A stretch of DNA of 64,000 bases from Phormidesmis priestleyi Ana. GTDB taxonomy: Bacteria; Cyanobacteriota; Cyanobacteriia; Phormidesmidales; Phormidesmidaceae. The stretch covers positions 1 through 64,000 of the forward strand of contig LJZR01000007.1 in NCBI GenBank assembly GCA_001314865.1. The letters run 5' to 3'. The position numbers and the translations under genes were made by a program. Of this stretch, positions 1 through 7,264 are shown piece after piece (positions within the stretch are counted from its first letter, which is position 1; each line of letters starts with the position of its first letter). The notes below the pieces were generated by a model. That model was not told the DNA's origin, searched no databases, and worked only from the letters and a program-made list of their open reading frames with translations.

Positions 1-15
1 AGAGATAGAGCAACG

Positions 16-87
16 ACCCCCTTTGGGGGTTCATAAGCTTGCCCCTTTGAGGGGCTAACAGATATAAGCCTCCGGCTTTGCCGGAGG
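16..87. repeat. Three consecutive small hairpins with TTT-containing loops
   Basis: Three perfect inverted repeats follow one another: ACCCCC-TTT-GGGGGT (16-30), GCCCC-TTTGA-GGGGC (41-55) and CCTCCGGC-TTT-GCCGGAGG (69-87). The last ends 70 bases before the ParA start codon. No long T-run follows, so they are not clear intrinsic terminators. They could be processing or pausing hairpins in a leader, recombination remnants, or the far side of an upstream gene's terminator that lies outside the window. Confidence 0.6.
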
Positions 88-157
88 TCGCTTAACTTTA
101 ATTAGTGTGTTAAACTTTCGTTGAAGATGGAGACACCTCTGCCTAGGGAAATGAAAG

Positions 158-1240
158 ATGACCAAAATAATATCTTTATTTAACAACAAAGGTGGTGTTG
201 GTAAAACAACCACAGTTTTTAATTTAAGCGCCTCTCTATCCCAAAAGGGCAAGAAAATTCTCCTGATTGACTTTGATCCTCAGTGCAATCTCTCTATCGC
301 AACTATTGGATATGACGAGTTTGCACAACATCTTGAAAGAACAAAAGAGCATCCTTTCGGTAGAACTATTAGAGCTTTTGCACAGCCTTCTCTACAGCCA
401 ACACAGAGTAGCAAGGTCTATCGCGTTCAACCTAAATATCAAAAAGAGATACTTAATGACCAAGTCGAAACAGTTGATGGTCAAACCCTGATAGATATTG
501 TACCGGGTGATTTCTGGCTGAATAGCTTTGCTGACATCTTAACTGTTGGTACAGATGTTGTTCAAGGCTCAGGATTATACAAATTTCTTGTGCCTTTTCT
601 GTTGGTGGAGAAGCTGAAAGAAGACAACAATTCTTATGACTATGTGTTGATTGATTTACCTCCTTCGTTTAATACTCTAGTTCGCTCGGCTTTATATTGC
701 TCTGACTATTTTCTAGTACCTTGTACTCCAGATTCTTTCTCAGCATACTGTGTCAGTTTGATTGGGGAAGTTTTACCCTCATTTATTGAAGACTGGAATC
801 AAGGTAGAAAGCGCTATGAGGTGCTGAACAGGTACGATCAAGTTATTCCTGAAAAAGGTATACCTAAGTTCGGAGGTTGGATATTTAATGGATTCGCTAC
901 AACTGTCTATCGTAGTACTAAGGAACGTAAAGAAATAGGTGCTGATAAGTTTCACCTTGATAAAACATCTCTTACTGTAAAAGAGGATCTGTTTCCCAAG
1001 CTGAAAGGCATTTCTCACTACGACTGTTTACCTGACTTTGTAGAACCTACGCCCGTGGCAAAGATTCAAGATCTCAATACTATGGCTCGTGAGATCCAAA
1101 AGCTGAATGTACCTTTGAATCGGTTACGTTCACGCAAACCAACCCTATTCGCGAGTTGGTCGTATGCTCAAAAAGATTTAATGGAAAGAATGAATCAGGA
1201 ATATGACTCTTTAGCGCAGTACATAATTGATAACTTCTAA
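158..1240 (+). CDS. ParA/Soj-family P-loop ATPase, orphan
   Basis: A 360-residue ParA-type ATPase. The deviant Walker A motif KGGVGKTT is at residues 11-18, the A' motif LIDFDPQ near 36-42, and Walker B VLIDLPPS near 165. Family members bind ATP, dimerise and bind DNA to move plasmids, chromosomes or protein cargo. It is longer than minimal ParA (about 250 residues), with an insert after the A' region and a C-terminal extension (QKDLMERMNQEYDSLAQYI) that looks helical. No parB-like gene follows; the next 560 bases are non-coding. Codon use is AT-rich compared with the rest of the window, which suggests acquisition by transfer. The start follows GAAAG directly upstream. Its cargo cannot be told from sequence. 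Confidence 0.88.
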   Translation: MTKIISLFNNKGGVGKTTTVFNLSASLSQKGKKILLIDFDPQCNLSIATIGYDEFAQHLERTKEHPFGRTIRAFAQPSLQPTQSSKVYRVQPKYQKEILNDQVETVDGQTLIDIVPGDFWLNSFADILTVGTDVVQGSGLYKFLVPFLLVEKLKEDNNSYDYVLIDLPPSFNTLVRSALYCSDYFLVPCTPDSFSAYCVSLIGEVLPSFIEDWNQGRKRYEVLNRYDQVIPEKGIPKFGGWIFNGFATTVYRSTKERKEIGADKFHLDKTSLTVKEDLFPKLKGISHYDCLPDFVEPTPVAKIQDLNTMAREIQKLNVPLNRLRSRKPTLFASWSYAQKDLMERMNQEYDSLAQYIIDNF

Positions 1241-1800
1241 TAATGCAAAACACAAGTCGGGTTGACGTTGTTAACATTGTAAAGACTTGCAGCAGAACAA
1301 CACATGGGAGTGGCGAGCCGAGTCTTTTCGCTAAGTTTATGGGGTAGTGCCCCAAAGGTAAGGATGGTTGAAACTCCACGCCAGCATAAATTCCATTGAT
1401 TTACTGCCCTGTGGAAATATACAAGTATCTGCCCATAAGATCGCCCAGAGTGCCGATTATTTCGTTAACGTCTTGGCCTTGTAGCTAAAAATTTATGAAA
1501 AACCCTAGGATACTTCAGGTCTGAAAGGTTGGCCCGAAGTTCTGAAAACCTTGCAGGAAAGGAGTCATATCTATCCTGCCCTTTGGGGCACTACCAACAA
1601 CTGAATGCACAAAATGAAAAGGGTAAAACCATAAGACGAACCGTATCATTTGCTTCCTGGTTAATCGCCTTGGTGGCAGGTGATTTTTTAGGTGCATGGT
1701 TTCAAATTCAGCTAGAGCCAAAAGTTCAATTGCCCAAAAAATAGCCTACATCGCAGATTTCTAGGTAAACTAAAGCTCGCTTGTCCGTATCCGCTTTTCC
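1241..1800. other. Gene-free stretch after parA, contains a MITE-like element
   Basis: No convincing reading frame is present. The short frames on either strand here share only the peptide PLGHY, because they run through the two arms of an inverted repeat. The stretch holds the 253-bp inverted-repeat element listed separately. The flanking 100 bases on each side show no promoter or RNA gene that I recognise. Confidence 0.6.
1343..1595. mobile_element. MITE-like element with 35-bp imperfect terminal inverted repeats
   Basis: The arm at 1343-1377 and the reverse complement of 1561-1595 match at 28 of 35 positions, with the outer 16 bases (GGTAGTGCCCCAAAGG) identical. The interior of about 180 bp has no gene. 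Size, terminal inverted repeats and lack of coding capacity fit a non-autonomous miniature transposable element or a decayed insertion sequence. I see no clear target-site duplication, and no transposase with matching ends lies in the window, so a structured RNA or a chance remnant remains possible. Confidence 0.5.
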
Positions 1801-2133
1801 ATGCTCATTCCCAATGCAGAGAACGCAGTTGTTGATATTCGTAAACTTCGTGACTACTGCCTCAATCTAGAACACGACGATGGCAAGCACAAAGCGCGGC
1901 TTTTTTTGTCAATTCTTGGGCTAACGGCTGACAACGCTGAGGAATTGCGCCAAATTTTGCTTGAAGTGATTCAATCTCACGAAACTCGATTGGGAAGACA
2001 AGATGAGTTTGGGCAGCGCTATACTCTAGATTTCACGATTGAATGGCAAAATAGAAGTGCAACCCTTCGGAGTGGCTGGATCATTGAGAATGGTTCGAAG
2101 ATTCCGAGATTAACAACCTGCTATCCCCTGTAG
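1801..2133 (+). CDS. DUF6883-type small protein
   Basis: A 110-residue protein opening LIPNAENAVVDIRKLRDYCL, the hallmark start of the DUF6883 family (name recalled, not searched). The family is found in cyanobacteria and many other bacteria, often as a free-standing small protein. No signal peptide or membrane segment is visible. The charged HDDGKHKARLF segment near residue 25 is the most family-like part. The next gene starts 18 bases downstream on the same strand, so the two are probably co-transcribed. The biochemical role is unknown; the arrangement resembles small two-gene modules such as toxin-antitoxin pairs, but nothing in the sequence proves that. Confidence 0.75.
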   Translation: MLIPNAENAVVDIRKLRDYCLNLEHDDGKHKARLFLSILGLTADNAEELRQILLEVIQSHETRLGRQDEFGQRYTLDFTIEWQNRSATLRSGWIIENGSKIPRLTTCYPL

Positions 2134-2151
2134 TGTCTGGAGGTGATAAGA

Positions 2152-2400
2152 GTGGCAAAAAATACAGTCAAATTGCTAGATGTCGTTGCCTTGACCGTTG
2201 ACTGTCCTGAATACAACCTGTGGCGTGGACAAGTGGGGACAGTGGTTGAACTGTTGGCTAATGGTGCCGCTTTTGAAGTTGAATTTAGCGATCGCAACGG
2301 ACGGACATATGAGTCTATTGGGTTGCGCCCAGAGCAAATAATGGTGTTGCATTTTGCTCCAGCATCACCTGATTTTAAGCCCGAAATGGTCACGGCATAG
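2152..2400 (+). CDS. DUF4926-type small protein
   Basis: An 82-residue protein, MAKNTVKLLDVVALTVD onward, with the SH3-like pattern of DUF4926: VKLLDVVAL, then WRGQVGTVVELL, then FEVEFSDRNGRTYES (family recalled from memory). A frame-compatible GTG lies three codons earlier, at 2143, but it sits inside the strong Shine-Dalgarno GGAGGTGAT (2139-2147). That signal is ideally spaced for the GTG at 2152, which I therefore take as the start. It lies just behind the DUF6883 gene, an association I recall from other cyanobacteria. Partner or antitoxin roles are guesses. Confidence 0.75.
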   Translation: MAKNTVKLLDVVALTVDCPEYNLWRGQVGTVVELLANGAAFEVEFSDRNGRTYESIGLRPEQIMVLHFAPASPDFKPEMVTA

Positions 2401-2459
2401 CGCATCGCAGTACCATCACTACGATGGTGGCAACTGGGCGTCCATTCCCTTCCTTAAAC

Positions 2460-2494
2460 AAAAAAAGGGTTCACAGGTCTACACCCATGAACCC
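2460..2494 (-). terminator. Intrinsic terminator of the 123-residue protein gene
   Basis: Read on the minus strand, the hairpin GGGTTCA - 14-nt loop - TGAACCC is followed directly by seven T residues. It lies about 40 bases beyond the stop codon of the minus-strand gene that ends at 2532. Confidence 0.7.
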
Positions 2495-2531
2495 CAAATT
2501 CTGTTGTTGTTTCCTTTACGTCTTAAGCGCC

Positions 2532-2903
2532 CTATACGGTCGCCATCTCAGTCGCTGTGGTTTTTTTCCTCGTGGGTCGCTTGCGATCGCGACTCCTTAC
2601 CCCCCCTGCCATTTCATATTCCGAGCTGTCCTTGTCATAGCGAATCGCAACATTCGCCAACATCTTGCCAGAGAAAGTTGCCAGTGCCTTTTCAGAGGCT
2701 TCAAACGCATTGTAAGCTTCATCTAGCTTCGAGAGTAGCGTATTGTAAGTATCCAAATCGGCGTTGACTTTGGTAATAAGCGCTGCGAAAGCCGTGTTGG
2801 AAAAGCCGCTACCAAAATCGAGTTTAGGATCAATCGATCTCATTCCCGAAAGGCGCTTTGTCGCATTGGGCAATACAGTAGATTTTTTCTTAGGTCTTGG
2901 CAT
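2532..2903 (-). CDS. Conserved cyanobacterial small basic protein
   Basis: A 123-residue protein starting MPRPKKKSTVLPNATKRL. The basic N-terminus is followed by a helical stretch that looks coiled-coil-like (residues about 40-80, NADLDTYNTLLSKLDEAYNA). It ends in a highly charged tail rich in RKR/RKKT. I recognise the type from cyanobacterial genomes but know no function. The frame is open ten codons further upstream; I chose the ATG at 2903 because AAGGTG lies seven bases ahead of it and the upstream residues look like translated leader. The basic ends hint at nucleic-acid binding, which is inference only. Confidence 0.65.
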   Translation of the reverse strand: MPRPKKKSTVLPNATKRLSGMRSIDPKLDFGSGFSNTAFAALITKVNADLDTYNTLLSKLDEAYNAFEASEKALATFSGKMLANVAIRYDKDSSEYEMAGGVRSRDRKRPTRKKTTATEMATV

Positions 2904-2972
2904 GGTGACGCACCTTGCAAATATAGACAACAAAATTCAGTAAACGCCTTTTCCCACAAGGATCACAGGGGG

Positions 2973-2993
2973 CAGCAGGTCATTTACCTGCTG
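2973..2993. repeat. 8-bp-stem hairpin upstream of the small basic protein gene
   Basis: CAGCAGGT - CATTT - ACCTGCTG, a perfect stem with a 5-nt loop, about 70 bases upstream of the minus-strand start codon at 2903. It has no T-run. It could be a leader hairpin or an operator. Confidence 0.4.
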
Positions 2994-3159
2994 TTACAGT
3001 ACCCGCCTAAAACACTAAAAATCACACTCGCGATTGCGTATAATCACAAGCTTTTTCATAAAGATGCGATCGCACCCTCCCACACAGCCGTAACCCTACG
3101 GAATTGCCCTCCTATATCGGTAACTCGCGTGCATAATTTGCCAATTCATTGACACACAT

Positions 3160-3411
3160 CGGCGATCTGCCTTCATAGATCGGCGATCTGTCTTCATAGA
3201 TCGCCGATCTGCCTTCATAGATCGGCGATCTGTCTTCATAGATCGGCGATCTGTCTTCATAGATCGGCGATCTGCCTTCATAGATCGGCGATCTGCCTTC
3301 ATAGATCGGCGATCTGCCTTCATAGATCGGCGATCTGTCTTTATAGATCGGCGATCTGTCTTTATAGATCGGCGATCTGTCTTTATAGATCGGCGATCTG
3401 TCTTTATAGAT
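3160..3411. repeat. Tandem array, 12 x 21 bp, GATC-rich
   Basis: Twelve contiguous copies of a 21-bp unit (cggcgatctgccttcatagat) with only three variable positions (C/T at 11, C/T at 15, and one G/C change in copy 3). A partial copy follows. Each unit junction forms the palindrome AGATCG-G-CGATCT around one central base, and each unit contributes two GATC sites, so the block has more than 20 GATCs in about 250 bp. The last four copies share the same T variants, which suggests recent unit-by-unit expansion from that side. It lies between the small basic protein gene and tRNA-Arg. There are no spacers, so it is not CRISPR. Confidence 0.95.
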
Positions 3412-3475
3412 CGGCAGATCACAAGCGTACATCAGCAGATCATGACGCCACTTCAGCGAATGTTATGAATATCAA

Positions 3476-3549
<74 letters not shown>

Positions 3550-3746
3550 AAAAGGGATTGAGCGCTGCATTTGGCCTAGCCTGTTAGCCAGTAACCTATC
3601 AGCCAGTCAATGATATTACAAGCTCGTGGCATTTTCAAAACAGTCTGAAGCCGCATCAAGCAAAAAATAATCCTTTTGGGTACGCTAACCTCACATTCCT
3701 AGGCTGATAAAACTGCTTAGCCGGAGTTTTTGCAAGTGCTGACATC

Positions 3747-4385
3747 ATGTTTTTGCTAACCCCTAACGAAGTTGAAATCATCCGAATTCAACATCCAACC
3801 AAAGATAAGAAAGTCCCTATTTTGTCCTACGACGACAAAACATTTCGGCTGCTCAGCGTATTCAGCGCACAGCAAGAATCAGAAGCCCATGCCGCCTGGC
3901 GAGAGCTCACTGAAAACGAAGGCAAAATGTGCGTACTGCTCGAAGAACGCTCTCGCTACAGCGTTTGGCGGCAGGTTCGGTTAGACAAAGAAATGCTTCA
4001 GCCCATCGCACCAGCGACTTACATCAAAGCCTGTGTGCTCATGCTTCAGGCCATGTGTAGCGATGTTGAACAACTGCTAGGCAGTCGGCAAGCCAACAGC
4101 TTTGGCGCTGCCATAGAAGCCAACGCCCTCCGTCAAATCGAAGCCGCAGGCGGAATCGCCCATATCCTTAGGCTCGATCCCCTGACAGATATCCTGCCTT
4201 CGTGGGAGGAAGACGACCTAAGCGCCCTTTTGCTAGAGATGCATCGATTGGGCGCTAAGTTTTTTGGCCGATCCCAATTTGTATCGCGCACACTGGCCGC
4301 CTTAGATGACTTGAATCCAAACGACAAAACGATGTTTTTGCACTGGCTAGGACTGTCTTTGCTCAGCAACCTGTGGCTGGCTTAG
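3747..4385 (+). CDS. Npun_F0813-type conserved cyanobacterial protein
   Basis: A 212-residue soluble protein. The opening MFLLTPNEVEIIRIQHP, the segment ILSYDDKTFRLLSVFSAQQE and the motif KMCVLLEERSRYSVW match the Npun_F0813 family as I remember it, a cyanobacteria-restricted family of unknown function. No signal peptide or membrane helix is seen. The C-terminal half is rich in leucine and alanine helices. It stands alone between tRNA-Arg (opposite strand) and a membrane-protein gene 77 bases downstream. Confidence 0.75.
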   Translation: MFLLTPNEVEIIRIQHPTKDKKVPILSYDDKTFRLLSVFSAQQESEAHAAWRELTENEGKMCVLLEERSRYSVWRQVRLDKEMLQPIAPATYIKACVLMLQAMCSDVEQLLGSRQANSFGAAIEANALRQIEAAGGIAHILRLDPLTDILPSWEEDDLSALLLEMHRLGAKFFGRSQFVSRTLAALDDLNPNDKTMFLHWLGLSLLSNLWLA

Positions 4386-4462
4386 TCGCCGTAGAACCAC
4401 TGCTGAACCCTCGCTACAGATGTGAAACCATCGCCACAGACACATAACTTGAGGATTAGGGT

Positions 4463-5473
4463 GTGAGCATTCAGTCAAACAAAGTAATTAAGCAACGCCC
4501 GGTGCCCATGGGCATAATGCGAGCCGGTCGGCGCGTTATGGTCCTTTGTGGGGGATGGGCGCTGCTGTCGGCCCTGCTTTTTGTGGGCTTTGCCCTGGGG
4601 CCTCCAAGCCTTCGCACTGATTGGTTCCCTACGGTGGTGAGCCTGCTGAAGATAGGCGCGTTTTTGATTGCGGCTGTGCTGTGCTGGCGAAATATTAAAG
4701 ACAAGAATATTTTAAGTAGCCCAACGGTGTGGCAGGCGATCGCACTGAGCATGGCCGCTTATGCACTAGGCGATATCACCGTTATGCTGTGGCGTAGCCT
4801 ATGGGGCATTACCACCGTCGTATCGTTGGGCGATATGTTCTACGCGGCAAGCTACCTGTTTTTAATGACTGGCTTATTAAAAGCAGTATTGCCCCGGCCA
4901 ATTAACCTGAACTGGATGCAAGGCGTGAGCATTGTCACAGTCGGTATTGCCGGTATTGTCCTCGCCTTTTGGATAAATTTTTATATGCTCGCAGATGTCG
5001 GGAGTAGCACCATCCTCGTTGCGCCCGTTAGCATCGAGTCCAAAGGGGCCGCAATGGGTGGGGCCGTTACTAGCCCGGCCAACACTAGCCCGGCCAACAC
5101 TAGTCCGGCCAACACTGCGCCCCAAATCATTCAGATCCTTGACCAGCGCCTGGGTCGATTAAGCAGCAAAATGAGCCTGCTGTACGTTGCAGGCGACTGC
5201 GTTGTGATCGTCGTCGCAGTACTGATGCTCATTGCCTTTTGGGGCGGCATCTATTCTGAATCATGGAAACTAATTGCGATCGCGGGCCTTTGCCTCTACG
5301 GGGCAGATTTACTGCTGGTGTATCACGTCAGCCAGGGCAGCTACCGACAAGGCGCATCCTGGGAAATTTTGTGGGTTTTGTCAGCGCTGTTTTTTGGCAT
5401 GGGCGCTGCCGTAGAACGAGGCGTATCGTCCACAGTGCAGCAAAAGCGCGATCGCCGACAGCGGGTTCGGTGA
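4463..5473 (+). CDS. Polytopic membrane protein of unknown function
   Basis: 336 residues with about eight or nine hydrophobic segments (near residues 25-45, 58-78, 88-110, 120-140, 150-172, 245-265, 270-290 and 300-320), starting from GTG. The pattern recalls multi-helix membrane sensor modules at the N-terminus of signalling proteins, but no kinase, GGDEF or other output domain follows. The loop after the fifth helix contains three perfect copies of SPANT, encoded by three 15-bp direct repeats at 5072-5116. The gene for an HTH protein begins 77 bases downstream on the same strand, possibly in one transcript. Function unknown. Confidence 0.75.
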   Translation: MSIQSNKVIKQRPVPMGIMRAGRRVMVLCGGWALLSALLFVGFALGPPSLRTDWFPTVVSLLKIGAFLIAAVLCWRNIKDKNILSSPTVWQAIALSMAAYALGDITVMLWRSLWGITTVVSLGDMFYAASYLFLMTGLLKAVLPRPINLNWMQGVSIVTVGIAGIVLAFWINFYMLADVGSSTILVAPVSIESKGAAMGGAVTSPANTSPANTSPANTAPQIIQILDQRLGRLSSKMSLLYVAGDCVVIVVAVLMLIAFWGGIYSESWKLIAIAGLCLYGADLLLVYHVSQGSYRQGASWEILWVLSALFFGMGAAVERGVSSTVQQKRDRRQRVR

Positions 5474-5550
5474 AAGTTATTGTGAATTCGCTATTGCCCG
5501 CCCAAAAAACTGCCATACTGGGGGGGACAATTGCGAAGGACACTGGCAGC

Positions 5551-6756
5551 ATGGCTCCGCGAAAACTGTCTGACTCTGACAAAGGCGACATCATTGAGCT
5601 GTATCAGCAGCCCAATCAAACCACGTCTACGTTGGCTGAGCAATTTGGCGTCAGCAACAGCACCATCAGCCGTATTTTAAAAACAACGCTCCCCCCCCAG
5701 GAGTACAGTGCCCTGATCGCCCAAAAGCGGATGGCCGGTACCGACAAACCCGACTTTATCGTAGAGGCATCCGCCAAATCTGCGAAAAGAGTGGTCAATC
5801 AACAACCGCCTCAACCTGACCTTAATGACGCCCAGCCGGAAAGTGCCCAGCCGAAAAGTATCCAGCCGGAAAGTGCTCAGTCGGAAAGTGTCCAGCCGGA
5901 AAGTGCCCAGCCGGAATTCGACACGCAGTTTGAAGCCGACCTAGATGCAAAGCCTCAAAAAACCTCAGAGGTGCTCCCTCCCAAGCTAAAGTCTGCGGCT
6001 GAAAAAGACGAAGCCAAAAAGACAAGAACTTCGCGCAGACGCCGTGGCAGCAACCGCAACAGTGAGCCCGATGAACAGCTCCCTCTTTTAAATAATGATC
6101 TGAATCACGAGCTGAATAATGAGCTTGATAACGAGCCAAATTACCAGCCAAATTACCAGCCAGATAGGTATCTCGCCCATGCTGAAGATGACTCAGACAT
6201 CCCTCAGCCCAGCTCAATGCCTATTCCCAAACCCATCGCCAAACCGGTATTAGTGCCCGCTAGCCGCCTAGAAATCGACGACGACGACGATGACGACGAT
6301 GACGATGACGATCTCCTGGGCTTAGATGAAACCCTGGGCGATGACTTCGGCGACGACGACGATGACGATGAGGATGACGATGAGGATGACGATGACTTCG
6401 GTGATGACCTACCGAAGCCAAAGCTTCAGCCAGCCGCCGCGATGTCGATTATGCCACTGGGCGAAGCGGTGATGCCCAATCCCTGCTATTTGGTTGTTGA
6501 TATGCGATCGGAGCTAATTACGCGCCCGCTGAGCGACTTTGCCGACCTGGGCCAACTCCCCAGCAACGAAGAAAAGGCCAAAACACTGCCCGTATTTGAC
6601 AATCACCGAGTTGCACGGCGCTTTTCGCGCAATAAGCAACGGGTGATCAAAGTGCCCGATGGCAACTTAATTACGCGCACCAGTCCTTACTTACAGGCAA
6701 AAGGGATCACTCGGCTACTGGTCGATGGTCAGGTGTTTGATCTATCAGGCCAATAA
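5551..6756 (+). CDS. HTH-domain protein with very acidic linker, cyanobacterial
   Basis: 401 residues from the ATG at 5551. The frame is open further upstream, but that part overlaps the preceding gene, and MAPRKLSDSDKGDIIELYQQ is the natural start. Residues 1-55 form a Sleeping-Beauty/Hin-like helix-turn-helix (TTSTLAEQFGVSNSTISRIL), like transposase DNA-binding domains. A long disordered region follows: QPESA-type 15-bp repeats (about residues 90-130), a basic RRRRGSNRN patch, PNYQ repeats, then an aspartate-rich block (about 240-287) with a run of 12 Asp. The conserved C-terminal domain (about 297-401) ends LLVDGQVFDLSGQ. I infer a DNA-associated regulator rather than a transposase, since no DDE domain is present. 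Confidence 0.75.
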   Translation: MAPRKLSDSDKGDIIELYQQPNQTTSTLAEQFGVSNSTISRILKTTLPPQEYSALIAQKRMAGTDKPDFIVEASAKSAKRVVNQQPPQPDLNDAQPESAQPKSIQPESAQSESVQPESAQPEFDTQFEADLDAKPQKTSEVLPPKLKSAAEKDEAKKTRTSRRRRGSNRNSEPDEQLPLLNNDLNHELNNELDNEPNYQPNYQPDRYLAHAEDDSDIPQPSSMPIPKPIAKPVLVPASRLEIDDDDDDDDDDDDLLGLDETLGDDFGDDDDDDEDDDEDDDDFGDDLPKPKLQPAAAMSIMPLGEAVMPNPCYLVVDMRSELITRPLSDFADLGQLPSNEEKAKTLPVFDNHRVARRFSRNKQRVIKVPDGNLITRTSPYLQAKGITRLLVDGQVFDLSGQ

Positions 6757-6880
6757 GCAGGCTACAGGCCACATAAGTCTGCTTGTCCCTACATGCTTGT
6801 CCCTAAGCGCTTGTCCCTAAGCGTTTCAATAAGCAGGCCAGTGAATAGGCCAATAAATAGGACAGAGAGACCGTATTTTT

Positions 6881-7180
6881 TTATCTCTCTTGCTTGTTGT
6901 CTAGTTGTTCTGCATCGGGGCAGTCATTCGTGAGCGACAGCTCAGAGTATCCTTTGGGTACGGTCGCTAGCTTTTGGCTGACTGCGCCAATGCTTTCAAC
7001 TCTCACCATCTCTTCCCAAGCACAAATCTCATCTTCGTCTTCAGTTTCGTAGCGGAAAGTGACCAAGTCCCCCTCTATGCCTAAAATAGTGGCTGATTCA
7101 ATCCATCTTTGCTGATCGCGTAGAAAAATTTGAACTTCGCGACCGTCGCAAGAAAGCTGATAAATTTTACGTTGCAGCAT
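6881..7180 (-). CDS. Conserved cyanobacterial protein, DUF6679-type
   Basis: A 99-residue protein, MLQRKIYQLSCDGREVQIFL onward, with WIESATILGIEGDLVTFRYE and WEEMVRVESIGAVSQKLA as its conserved parts. I recall this family as DUF6679, found across cyanobacteria. The acidic EDEDEICAWEEM stretch and beta-rich pattern suggest a small SH3-like fold (inference). No signal peptide. It is divergent from the creatininase-family gene 84 bases away, so the two share a short promoter region. The stop codon lies inside a weak AGAGAGA/TCTCTCT hairpin (6864-6890). Confidence 0.75.
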   Translation of the reverse strand: MLQRKIYQLSCDGREVQIFLRDQQRWIESATILGIEGDLVTFRYETEDEDEICAWEEMVRVESIGAVSQKLATVPKGYSELSLTNDCPDAEQLDNKQER

Positions 7181-7264
7181 GATCGATAGGGTGCGGCAAA
7201 AGCAGTTGTGGTTACCTTACATTCTAGCAGCGCCCAATAAGGTAAAATTACAAATCGAAAACAT

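Noticed and set aside
1080-1744. Short frames on both strands around the inverted-repeat element, sharing the peptide PLGHY
   Set aside because: The shared peptide comes from the two inverted arms. The frames otherwise do not look like proteins and lack start signals.
1241-1800. Group II intron or other large structured RNA
   Set aside because: I looked for a domain V-like hairpin and intron ends and found none; the inverted repeat explains the visible symmetry better.
2354-2767. Plus-strand frames opposite the small basic protein
   Set aside because: They cross that gene's terminator and coding region and have no start signals.
3160-3411. CRISPR array
   Set aside because: The 21-bp units abut each other with no spacers, and no cas gene is present.
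3096-3432. Two long minus-strand frames (DRRSIKT and DRSPIYK repeats) across the 21-bp array
   Set aside because: The unit is a multiple of three without stops in these frames, so any frame would stay open. Two overlapping repeat frames cannot both be genes, and neither has a ribosome-binding site.
5551-6756. Active transposase
   Set aside because: The HTH is transposase-like, but no DDE catalytic domain and no terminal inverted repeats are seen.
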